From Onchocerca lupi (lineage: Eukaryota; Nematoda; Chromadorea; Rhabditida; Onchocercidae): 64,000 bases of DNA. The translations under genes were made by a program, and so were the position numbers. Under the pieces are notes generated by a model. The model worked only from the letters and a program-made list of their open reading frames with translations. It did not search any database and was not told the origin of the DNA. The stretch is taken from the NCBI GenBank assembly GCA_028564675.1, contig JAOVVO010000004.1, positions 248,001 through 312,000 of the forward strand, in the 5' to 3' direction. Positions 1 to 12,000 of this stretch are shown one piece after another. Each line of letters opens with the position of its first letter. Positions within the stretch are counted from its first letter, which is position 1.

Positions 1-2592
1 GGCTTATGCAGTTGTATCTCAGGTACCGCGATGTCTCGATATGGTTTCTGCATACCTGTTCATATTGGTTTGTTGCCTTTTACAATCTTTTTCACGACAT
101 TTCTCAACAATTCATCTCATTTCTCACTTGCAATCAGAATTTTTTGTGCTACGAGTTGGATGAAAATTGGCTGAAGATATTTTAATACGCTATAGATCTA
201 TTATCAATTCATTACCATTCAAAAATAGATGTATTAAGTTTAAAGAATGAAGAAAATGAGGATTGTAAAATTTCGAATTTCGATCTTTTACCGTAATTTC
301 CAATTTTTAAGAATCAAGTCCAGGAATGTCATGTTTTAATGGAGAAACGTGCACTGGATTTTCGAAATGTGTCCAAGGGATATGCACATGCCCACCGGAG
401 CGGAACAATATCATTGATAATGAATGCGCTAGAGGTTTTCATGACGAGAATAGTTTATCCGTTATCAGTAAGCAGTAATGTTTTCCCTCGAATGGATCAA
501 TTTAGGCGATAAATTTAACCTTTTATGGTTTTCACTTGCTGTTTTCTTTATCAACAAAGCTCTATAAATTCATTCGAAGAGTTAATTCTACTTGAAAAAT
601 TTAAGAAATCAAAATTTAGAACTCAGAGGGCATTGTACGACTTCCATGCACTTTTACTGTGCGGCACTGCATTTGCATGGCATGCTGTATTGTGTGAAAT
701 GTATCGCATGCACAACATATTTAGCATTTAAGTATGCATACGTCAACGCTGCAAATGTTTTCATTTCTGCCCAAGTTTACCATAGTTTTTTGGCGATTAC
801 TGTACTTCAACTTTTTGAACTTCATTGCTAACAAAACAGTTGGAAGATCATCTTGATGAGAAGGCATGACATTAAGTTCATTTTTTAATCTACTGCAAAT
901 CATCAAATTCTAGAAGGTTTACGGAAAGAAAAACGGAATATAGCAAACTAAATTAACTTTCACATTCTGGCTCGATTCAAAAATAATTCGTAATCTCAAG
1001 AAGGAAAGATGAGATGGTGAAAATATCTCAGTTTTTTTTTACTTTTCTAAAATTAATTATTAACTATGGCTATTGATTGTTTTCTTCAAATCAAATATAA
1101 ACTGCTCTATTCTTCAAATTTTACTCTGTCATTTTAAATCGAATCACAAAAAGGAAGACATATATGTGCAAAGAAAAAGTTTAATCAGTAAACTCAAATT
1201 TGAATTGGATTAGGAGACTTGCGAGTAAAGCGAGGTACTCCTTGAAACAGTGTAACGCAGAAGAAATTCCACATGGTGTTCATTGTACTGCACGACAATT
1301 CAATCAATGCATTAATAAAGGTATTTAAATTCGAGACAGATGACGATGTAACTTTGGTAGTTTTCGTACTCAGAAGAATCGACAAAAATTTGGGCGAAAA
1401 TTCCTTTTGTAAACTTCATCAAACTTTATTTTGAATTTAATTAGTTCTCCCATTTCTGCATACTGCATGCATACTTCTACATGCTCCAATTCATCTTAAT
1501 AACATGCAAAAAAATTGTGCTGATAAAGTACTATTCTTAGTAGATGATAGTGAATTTAGTTTGAACGAGCAGTGATTTGTCATTTGACAACAATTTTGTG
1601 ATAAAGAAATGAATCTTCAAACAGAAACATTGCTTTATGTTTTTTTTCTTTCAGATCCAATGAAAGCATAGCGATAATTAAGGGAATGGTTTCTGGAATG
1701 TCATTTGTAATGATCATTTAAGAATAATGACTGCTTCATCTAATTTGACTCTTTAATCTCTGTTTCTGAATAATTTTACTTTCTAAAATAAGGAATTATT
1801 ATCTCTTTAATCCTTCTTTTTTTCCAAAAATTCTTTCAGTACTCATTTTTGCATCACTTCTAAATATTTCGTCACAACCAGGAAGTATATTTTAGTAAGA
1901 AAAAAAAAAACTAAGAACTGTAATTGAATTTTAGGAGCATTGAGAGAAATCTATGAAATAGGCTAAATGAATGGACAAGTTTGTCCAATATGTATCGATA
2001 ATTACTGCAAATGCATTTCAAAAAGTCTGCTCAACAAATTTTCTTCGAAAATCTGTACAAGAAATAAAACTTTCATGATTCACGAAGAGTGGAATTATAT
2101 TCCTGAGGACTCTTACTTCTAAAATTACCCTGATGCAGCATAGTATGAATCCCATCATTCTTCTTGCAACAAATAGATCAACTTGATTTCAGCCTTTATA
2201 GCCTTTGTGCATGCATCATTCAGTCCGATGAAAATATCATTATCAATTTATCCATAATGTTTATTATTATTATCACTGCATAGATAATCATTAATTTCTT
2301 TATTGTAAAACATCGAATATTCGATTGCTTCTAAAAGAAAATGTATGCTTTGTCATTTATATCGGTGTGTTATTGTTTATATTCAATTATCTAATTTCCA
2401 TTTCTCACTTTGATTCTGATCCGCATCAACACACATCAACAGATTCTTATTGTCAACACGTGATACCCGTGGTATTCAACGATGGTTTTTGTGAATTCAT
2501 AGTATTTGCCAATATGCTGCAAGTAATGCTAATTAATGACCAATACGTACAGATATTCATATTCGGGAAAATTTTCAATTTGCTAAATTTCC

Positions 2593-2629
<37 letters not shown>

Positions 2630-5600
2630 AATTTCCAACATAATGCTTCACTTTCATTTGAATCAAAATATATTGAAATCGATATTTCAATAAAAACAAC
2701 TGCATTCAACAAAAGAATAGCAGTGATGAAAAAGAATGAACTTGTAGTGACATGTCCATATGTATCAATGAACTTTGGATTTGTTCCACTGATCAAATTT
2801 TTGTCGGCAACAAAAATTCATTTTGATGACATCGTAAATTCTAACTTTTACATTTCTCTTTTTTGAATCAAACTAACTGATGAAAGTAAGATCTATAATT
2901 TATACTTTTGCGTACTTTTATCTTATTTTTACGATTGAAAAAAATTTCGGATAGTAGTATTCCGAGATGTTATTTGCGTCGTTTGGCAATCAATTCACTG
3001 ATTAATTTTGTTACGCATGGGTATTTTGTGAATTTCGAACTATTTATCATCTTTTAAATGATTCCATTGGCCAAGATTACTATTTTTAAGCAGATCAACT
3101 TGTATCACTGGTATATGACAATATCCCAGTGGCACTACGTTCAGAAAAAATGAATTATACATTACTTCAAATAGTATACCGTCAATTGCATCTGTTTCTA
3201 AATTCAATTCCAATTTTAAAAGTGCTTTAATATTATATATATGTATATAATTTAAAATGTTCATGTTTAAATTTTGATACCTCCTCACTTCTAGTAAAAT
3301 GTTGGATTCTGGACCCACTTTCCAGTACTTTCTGGCTTCTAGTGAGATGTTAGATTCTGGATTCGCTCGCAGTGATGATTCGTGGTATCTTAGCAATGTG
3401 ATTCCGTATTATTATTTATTCAGTGATCGCAGTGCATATTCACATTGTTATGGTTTGTACAATCAGCATTTTTTGTTCAATTTATTTATGAAATCAGCTC
3501 TTATTATTAATACACAATTGATCCTTTTAATTTGTCATCTTAACAGCATGAAAAAAGCGTGATAAGTAAGTAATAAGGATTTCTATATCATTTTGTGTGC
3601 GTTTTCTGAGAACTTTATCAACCTCATTTCGAACTTTTTTTTGTTCGTCTTTTTTTGGCTTGAACTTTGACACTTTCATTTCATATTTACTCACTTGTCA
3701 GGCACCACTCATTCTATGTATTATAGTAGATGGATAATTATCTGAGGGGAAGTGTACATGCTCTATAAGTACAGTAGCAGCAAATTGTAAAGTTTACGAT
3801 CAATGTCACCATCATTTTACTCATTCATTGATAGGTCAAGCAACATATTTCCGAAGAATTACTCCGCAAATTATTCCCAATTGGCAACCACTGAAGGACT
3901 GTCCGGCAACTGCTGGTTCATGCTCACTACCCAATTGTTTCTGCTCAAAGTAAGTATATAATATAAAGGTTCATTTGCTTTAATTAACAGAAATACTTGA
4001 CCGTAGAACGATATGTGATAGCTCAACATTTCCAGTATAGACGATAAGTTGTCAATAAAAGTTGGGTTTTAACCTGTTCAAATGACGTTGGTGTAGAATT
4101 TGAGGGAAAATAAGTTCTGACGGCAAGAAGCAAATTGTGAAAATGGAATTCTGCTGAAAAAGGAGGAAAATGAATATAAAATGGGAAAAAACGAGAGGCA
4201 AATGCCCGTGGTCACACATCGAAGTGGATGCTCGAAAAGGATGAGATCCTCAATTCATAATGCATTCCGCTTTGAGGTCTGGATTGGAAATTCCTGGTGG
4301 ATTATTGGCAACAGATGTGCCACAAATAATTCTCTTAACATTCGATGGCCCAGTAACTGATCGAACATTCGCTATGTACAAATCACTGTTCAGTGGAAAG
4401 TACCGGTATCCAAATTTGTTGTTAAGTAAAAATGAAATTTCAGCCTACAACTTTATGTTTCCTGCTTCTTTTTTCTCTCTATAATTGTTTGATGGATGTA
4501 ATTTGGTATCTATTATTATCAGACAGAATGCGATTTAGGAATCCGAATGGCTGCACTATAAAAGGCACTTTTTTTGTGTCCAATGAGTGGAATAATTATG
4601 ATCAAACTCAATGGTTAATAAGTAGTGGTCATGAAATCGCTGTAAATTCAATAACGTGAGTTTTGGCCAATGAAATTTAAGACAAAAAGTATGAAATTCT
4701 GTAAATGGGAAGTGACAAAAAGGATGATATTAATTTAAGCAGAGAAAAAGCTATCTTAAATTTTGATTAACTATTTGCTAAAAATGCACATTTACAAGTT
4801 CTTAATACTGTAAGGTGGCATTGTAGAAAAGAAATTAACAAATAGTCGAATTTCTGATAATCCAACAATTAATTTTTTTTTTTAATTTTTTAAAATTTTC
4901 TTTGTTTTTATTGTTAGTAACCGATTCATTCATTTATATTTATTAATCCGAAAGATTTTTGAAATTTCGAAAAGAAACATACAAATATTCAAGTTTTTAT
5001 TCAGGCATAAAAATTTGGGTAACGAAACAGTGGAAGGTTGGAGGAAAGAAATGGTTGGCATGCGTGATGCACTACGACATTTCAGTTACGCGACTGCAGA
5101 TGACATTACTGGTATGCGAGCCCCGCAGCTCGAGCTGGGAGGTAAGTAATGAAGGTCAAATTCATGCAAATGATTATAATTATATAATCATAATCATGTA
5201 TCCATTGTATTGATTGATTGATTTTACCGATCATAAAGGAATGGGAAGACGATCATATTAAGGGCGAAAACAGAATGAACCGCTGCCTTATCAGTGATCA
5301 GTGATCAATTAAAGAGCATTGTGTAGACATTTTCAGGCGATAATCAATTTGATATGATGGAAAAGTTTGGCTTCCTTTATGATAATACAATGAGTGTAAG
5401 CGATGGACCATATTGGCCACAAACACTAGCATATAATACAGCTTGGAAGTGTTCATCAAGTAATTGTCCGAAGAGAGCTCATCCAAATGTTTGGGAAATA
5501 CCAATAAATCGTTTTACTGTTCTAGGCTCGCAAAAGGAATTCACCATGCTGAAAGAAGCTATCAGCGTATGTTTTTTTAATTTACCAAAAAATGTTCAGT

Positions 5601-7519
5601 TTAATTCGGGCTTTTATTCCGCTTATAAGTAGAATAAAAACAATGCGGAAATTTATTCAATCAATTAGGAGTAGAAAATTGTACAATGAAATATAATTTG
5701 AACTTATTTTGTTCTTTTTTTTCGAAAGATATTCTTTCATTAAAATCTACATAATGAATTGTACTGCTGATTTTTTTGCAAAGATGAAACAGAAATCATA
5801 GATGGTAAGATATTTCTGGAGAAAATGAAATGATTGGAGTTAGTTGAGCAAGAATCGAATATCAAAATGATAAAAAGAAAAAGCGGATTTTTCTCTCCAT
5901 TTCTTATAAAATCTTTTAGATAATCGGAAAAAAGAAAAACATTAGGCTCAGTATGGATATTAAAATGTGTATCCAGCCATGGCGAAATTAAGTTTTAAAG
6001 TTTTTGCATTTGTAGCGTGACGATTCTCCTTTGGATGTTGCGGAGATGTTGGAAATGAATTTCAATCGTTCATATAATTACAATAAAGCTCCGTATTTGT
6101 TAACTGTTGATAATGACTTTCTCGATGCATTATCAAATGAGGGAACCATTACTGCCCTCAAATTATTCATCGAAAAAGTAATTGCATTACTTTTACTTTT
6201 GTTTTTAACCTTAAATTTGGACAACTGTTGAATACGGCAATGCTTAGATTTCTTTTATATTTTATTAAAGATGATGTAGTTCTGCAAAAACGTACTTATA
6301 TTTTGTATCATTAAATTGATTTTAAATATGTAAAAAAAGGTTGGGAATATTATTGGTAAGGTAAGATGCGCGAAAATTAAAGAAACTAATTGAAACGTCG
6401 CCATCTACAAAGATGTCGGATATATTTTGATTCTCCCAACCATTTCACCAGTTTTAGTCACATTCCAATTCCTTTATTCAATTGAATTTCTTATTAACAT
6501 TTTCCATCTATTCTCCCTGTAGTAATAAACTGGTATTGAGAAATAGTTTAGATTTTGCTTTCTTTCTTTTGACTCTTTTAAATTATGCTCACTGATTATC
6601 AGTCCTACTGTAGATCTTCTTTTTTGAGATTTCAGTCATATTCTTTCAGATATTAAAGAACTCAGATGTATATTTTGTAACAGCCACGCAAGCACTGAAG
6701 TGGATTAGACGTCCAACACGTTTATTACATATTCATAACTTTGAACCGTGGCAGTGCAATGAACCACTTAAAAGCAATTCTACTCCCTGTGAAGTGAGTT
6801 TCTCAAAGCATTGAAAGCAAGATGTACATTCTTCAAAAAATATTTTTCTATCTTCTGGATTCAGAAAAGAATCGAGATTGCAAAGTTGACCTGAAACTAG
6901 AGTAGTAAATACAGACTGGGAAGTCAAAACACAATACATTGCTTTCTCCTAGTAAAGCTCTCGAGATTCATAACAATGCAAATAGCAACATTGTCAAGAC
7001 TTGATGAATCAGAAAAAAATATATAAAACTAGCTGAAGCCGATCAGTTCCAGCTTGTCTATATAAATAAAAATGTAAATGTTTGTTTGTTCAAAATCTTA
7101 AATTTCCGAAAGTTCTTAACGTGCCCTATCCATATAAAAACATGCGCCTGTTCGAATACAACGTTTTATCAAAATTTCAAATCAGTCGGTAAAGAAGTTG
7201 AAGAGTTGTGTGGAAATGAACATCGAACGTTTACATTTTTATTTTTATAGATAATGACTACGGTTTTGTGCAAGACTAAACTGTCCGTCAGTGGCACGTG
7301 AGTATTGTCGCTTATTCACGAATTTGGAAGGCAGTGATCTAAAAAAATCTAATTTCATAATTAGATGAAGATCAGAATTTTTGTTTACAGAATCCATCCA
7401 GCTGTTCATTCACTTGCAATGGAAAAACTCGGATTCTTCGAATATGTGGTACCTGCCCACAAGTATACCCAAAACTTGGAGATCCTACTGGTACAGGAAA
7501 CTCAACCGCCAATCGATAA
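1..7519 (+). CDS. EB-module / polysaccharide-deacetylase-like secreted protein (3' part)
   Basis: Exons: <1-22, 324-467, 3835-3949, 4277-4405, 4539-4655, 5005-5141, 5337-5566, 6016-6177, 6650-6793, 7391-7519 (TAA); all phases join and give 442 visible residues. The 5' end lies outside the window. The first two exons are Cys-rich EB-type modules (for example KCVQGICTCPP). Exons 3-9 form a NodB fold like nematode and arthropod chitin deacetylases (ILLTFDGPVTD, KGTFFVSNEW, GMRAPQLELGG, DVYFVTATQALKW). The last exon is a small Cys-rich tail (CSFTCNGKTRILRICGTC). Overall it resembles the C. elegans lgx-1/F48E3.8 class, probably extracellular matrix or cuticle. Motif 1 reads TFDG rather than TFDD, motif 2 NSITH rather than H-S/T-x-x-H, and the LHxH-type motif reads LTVD, so enzyme activity is doubtful. 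The 467 donor is uncertain; 434 also keeps frame. The call rests on remembered family motifs. Confidence 0.85.
2594..2628. repeat. Poly-A homopolymer (35 A)
   Basis: An uninterrupted run of A inside the long intron. It is either a simple-sequence tract or the tail of a decayed retroposed copy; I see no recognisable body next to it. Confidence 0.9.
3288..3361. repeat. Imperfect direct repeat, 48-bp spacing
   Basis: Two 26-base copies (3288-3313 and 3336-3361) share CTTCTAGT..ATGTT.GATTCTGGA and start 48 bases apart. In the minus frame they read as two 16-residue units around PESNI.LE.R, but no gene model supports coding. Confidence 0.7.
7057..7251. mobile_element. MITE-like element with 26-bp terminal inverted repeats
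   Basis: Bases 7057-7082 and the reverse complement of 7226-7251 match at 24 of 26 positions (TCTATA.AAATAAAAATGTAAA.GTT). The ends enclose about 143 bases with no coding capacity. It lies in the last intron (6794-7390) of the deacetylase-like gene. The architecture is that of a miniature inverted-repeat transposable element. I could not define a convincing target-site duplication, so the family is unassigned. Confidence 0.6.
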
Positions 7520-9078
7520 TCTAATTCAAATTTTTCTACTAATTACAAAGTTTTTGAGTCATTCATATGTATTTGAAGTTCAGCAACAAATTTTATAGGT
7601 CTTGCAAGCATTGAATAGAATCACTAAACTATTCAGCTATTATACTTTGGTACTCATAGAATAGGAAACATTATTTCACTGAAAGTTACAGAAATAAGAC
7701 AGTGATTACATTATGATCGGTGAACTTGTAAGTCATTACGCAGCAGTAGTGTTTCTTCAGAGAAAATTTATTATCATAAGCAAAAATCTTGAAAACCAAC
7801 TAAATATTTTCTGCAGTAAGAAATTGTTTTTAAAATATTTGGCAGTTCGTATCAGCTGTGCATATTAAAATCTCAGTTACGAAACTGGCCATAACTTTAT
7901 AAATCAAATGAAAAGATATTGGAATTTCAACCTTATTGAGGTGAAATTCTTATGTTTATTTCACTTCATCACTTTGTTTAATGAAAATTTCGAAAGTTGC
8001 GAAATGAACGATATCTAGAGATATTCATAAATGGGAAGTCAATGGCATAGAAACGAGATGTCGAAAATGCTCACTAATCAAAGATGGAAAAATATGCGGC
8101 AACACTATCACCGCATATTAACCAAAAGATGTTCGAAACAGCAAATCCCGAAAGGAACATAAAATTTGTAAATACTTTTAATTATATGGCACAATAAGAC
8201 AAAAATAGAAATTGTCGATTAAAACATTCAAGTTTCACAGTAAATTCCAACTAAATTAAATGTCTGCAGGTCAATGATTCAAGACTAATTAAATAAAAAA
8301 AGTTAATTAGCACCGAAAGCAAGAAATGATATTTCTTTAAGTTGCAATCAATTTTGCAGCCTCATTTCCAGATTAAACTGAAGAAAATAATGAAGGTAAA
8401 GTTCATCGGACAGAAACACTATGGTTAACAACAACCATATTCAATCTCTTTTGATGAAATGGTCTGAAAGTAAATAGAACAGATTTTTGCATTAGGTAGC
8501 GACATTACAACGAAAATTTCTCCCTCTTTCAGAAATCTCAAAATCAAAAATTTAATGATGCCGCAGGTCACATACAAAGAATGCATCATTAAATTTATTT
8601 ACCGATGCTAATTAATTTGTACTATCATTTCAGCATTTTTTTAAATACTTTCTATTAAATAAATGAAGGGAAACAATGGCATTTCAACTGTGCATAAAAA
8701 ATACAAAATTGGAAGAAAACTATAAGAAAAAGCGGTGAATGAATTTTGGAATGATTTACATACAAAGAGTCTGCCTTCTGACTTTTTATGTAAATCAGGC
8801 CCAACAGTCATTTCTAATAGCATTAACAGTAAAGTTCAATCAATACATTAGACGATTAGAGGAAATGATAAAAAGCTTTTAAAACAGAATTTAAAACTAC
8901 AATTCTTTACTTGGTCGGCTGTCTCAATAACCTGCATAGAATTTCCTTGATCTTAACTCACAATGAATGAGGCATGTCGACTAAATACCACAAGTCCCTA
9001 CTGAGTAATGATTCTTGAGAAGACGATTATCATAGTGCATGATAATTAAAGAGATAGAAGAAAAAAAAGAAAACTAAA
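7520..9078. other. Intergenic, convergent 3' ends
   Basis: This stretch lies between the stop of the deacetylase-like gene and the stop of the minus-strand SCHIP1 gene. I see no supported exon, only short chance open frames, and assume it holds both 3' UTRs. Confidence 0.6.
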
Positions 9079-12000
9079 TCAATTATTGAAAATACGAAAT
9101 TTAGACATAGTAACAGGAGGGGTTGTTTTTACCTTCAAAAAATCGGGCAAATTCAGCGATTCCGAATTGCTCTCATGCCTGAAATACAGCTCTTCCAAAA
9201 CTGATGAAATCGCGAAAAGGAAATCGAAGTAATTTGACGAAATATAAACAAAACGAGAAAAGGAAAAAATATTAACAAAGTAACGTTAAAAAGAATGCTC
9301 CTCATATCAAAAAGAAAAGAATGAATACATTATGTACTCTCAGTATAAAAACACTTTTACTGTCATTTTAGTATAATTCCAAGCGAAACAAGGTTAGGTG
9401 GCATAAACTCTTTCGATGAATGTTTATGATTTAGTAGTATGAAGTTACAGGAACACTATATGACATTAAGCTTGTAAAAAACTGGCCAAAAAGAAAATAG
9501 TACATTTACAATGAGTAGAAACAAGTAAGGTTCTTCAGTCTTGATGAAATTAATCTTTCTGAGATATTCATTATCTTCCCATGAAAGCCGTTAAAGGAAT
9601 ATTTTTTCACGAATTTTACATCCCGAACTTTTGATGTAGGAGAATTTATTTCGTATAATTTCTACAGAAGACTAGAATCTCCTTGGGTAAAAGTTTACAA
9701 TGCAAATATTGATAATGTACTGAAAGGAAGCTTACTAACATGTTTAGAAACGATTCACATTATGTGGAAGATAATTTGTCAGTTAATGGAAGGAAAGATC
9801 ACAATAATATCTACAAGATGTTACGTTCCTGTGAAAAAATTAGTCTATCGTTATTCAAGAAACAACTGCTTGTTCACATTTACAATTTTTAATGCCACCG
9901 CAAAAAAATACTTTAATATATCAGGAACAAAAAATATCATGAAGGATATCTCACTGAATCATTTGGAGACAACTTACTGTATCATATCTTCGATATCGAC
10001 AAGCATCGAGTCCTGCTGCATATACAGCGAATCTTTTTCAATTAGTAGCCTCATTAATTCCGCATTCTCTTCTAAAAACAATAAGAAATCGCTCTGAACA
10101 AATTACTATTGGCATTTTGTTGAAATTATGACGATAAATATATCTGAATCAATCACTCAAGTCAGTTATTAACTTTCATCGCTGAGAAATAATGTTTATA
10201 AGATTACGAACTCATTAAGTAGATTTAACCTTATCTATGGCTCTCTAAAGAGTTTTTTATAGCCTCTTCAAAAAAAAAAAAATAATCATCCCTTCATCTT
10301 CTAACAGATTTGCTCCATTTTTGTCATTATTTTTGTCTTTTTGCCTTTCTTTTCATATAATAAAATTTTTAAAAAGTACCACTGATACGCTTGCTAATCT
10401 TTTCGCTTATTTCGATGAGCTGTTGACGTGTCATCTTGGATAACTGCAATCTGAAATTTGAATTCAAATGCATTATACAAAATTATTTGTATTGTAAAAA
10501 ATAAAAAAGCTTTTAGAGATGTAACGTATTGAAAAGTTAAAAGCTTCGGAGGAAACTAGAAATTTTCAAAAAAAAAAAAAACTTTCCGAACCAAAAAAAA
10601 AATTTTTACGAAAACCTGGAAACTTTCGGAGGGACAGCTGTAATAAATCGATCCGTATTAAGTTTCTCGATTTCCATCTGCATTTTTGCAGCTTGTTTCG
10701 CTTTTGCAAGCATCATTTTCGTTTCCTCTTCCAAAACTTGTCGTTTTTCTTCTGCATAATTAAACAAAAAAAGTAAGTGTAACTGTAACTTATCTGCACT
10801 TAAAAGATTCAGCAGAAATACATACATTGAAGATAAGAATAAAAAGAACTGTCAAACACTTTCCATTTCCCTCTTATTTCTTAAATACAATCTGACATCT
10901 GAAATAATGTTTCTGTAAAAGCCAACGAAATATGATCGAGAAATAAAAATTTGGTATTTATTTATTTTCCTTAAATTCTGAAATAATAAGTCTGCATGAA
11001 GAATTTATTTAGCTTTGTGTCTTTGTGGCAAATTTTCGGTGCCAAGGATGTATAGGCACCAAAGGATCGACGAAGACAGCGGTTGTTTACCAAGAATTTA
11101 GCCCTGTAAGCAAGTTGAAGTGCTCACAGGAATTTGACTTCTTGGCATATGCTAGTATCATCTACGTGTTAGATTCGAACTCGAATTGCTACTCCAATCT
11201 TCGCTATTCTCCCATCCGGCCATAGATCAGTACTGTATGACATTTATATACTAAAACTGGAGTGCAGTAAAAAAATCAACGGCGATCTTGAAACATTGAT
11301 AAAGCAGCTCAGAGAAGGCAGATAAACCCGAAGAAAATATAGGGAATCTATAAAAAGCAAAATAAATGAAAGTATAGATATCATAAATAAGATGATAAGA
11401 AAAACTTTTTCATGCAAAATGAATAAGATAGCAAAAACAAGTAATTTCTGTCTAAGACTTCACGGAAATACCAATAAAATAGAAATTACACTAGGACAGA
11501 AATTTTTGATATCAAGTTCAGTAATAGAAAAGAGCTAAAATTCTAAAGGAGGCATTTTGAAATTTACGAAGCAAAGGGTGAATGAATTCACGCACGAAAT
11601 TTCAAGATATCTAAAAAATAAGAGAGAAATTTCCCCGCTGAAAAATTACGATATAAACTGACTTCATAATTTAGAAGAAATACATTTATACTTACTGATA
11701 GCTGATACAGCTTGACGTAACTCCGAAGCATTCAAATTGGAGCCATTAATCACCGAACTTCGTAAATTTGGTGCGGACTTCGATTTGGGCACAGAAAAAT
11801 CATCATCCGAACTTTCCTTTTCATCTTCTTCCTCATCTTTCAGATCGTTGATATAACAAACCTAATAAATACACGAAAATATAAAAAATAAGATTGAAGG
11901 AAATTATTACTGACAAATTAATTATAAAGATTTAAGAAATTTGTTACCACGACTTAAATTATTAAAAAGATGTAAAAAATTATCTAGAACACATTTTTTT

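Larger units (their letters stand above)
468..3834 (+). other. Long intron of the deacetylase-like gene
   Basis: This 3.4 kb interval separates two exons of matching phase (1). I see no exon in it that fits the family, though a small extra exon cannot be excluded. It holds a poly-A run at 2594-2628 and a 48-bp imperfect tandem repeat at 3288-3361. Short open frames here have no recognisable protein pattern. Confidence 0.5.

Noticed and set aside
525..906. Short plus- and minus-strand frames in the first long intron
   Set aside because: Overlapping frames in three readings without conserved residues; adjacent deacetylase exons join in phase without them.
8641..8823. 60-codon minus-strand frame downstream of the SCHIP1 stop
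   Set aside because: Does not continue the SCHIP1 domain, which already ends in the expected place; no acceptor supports it.
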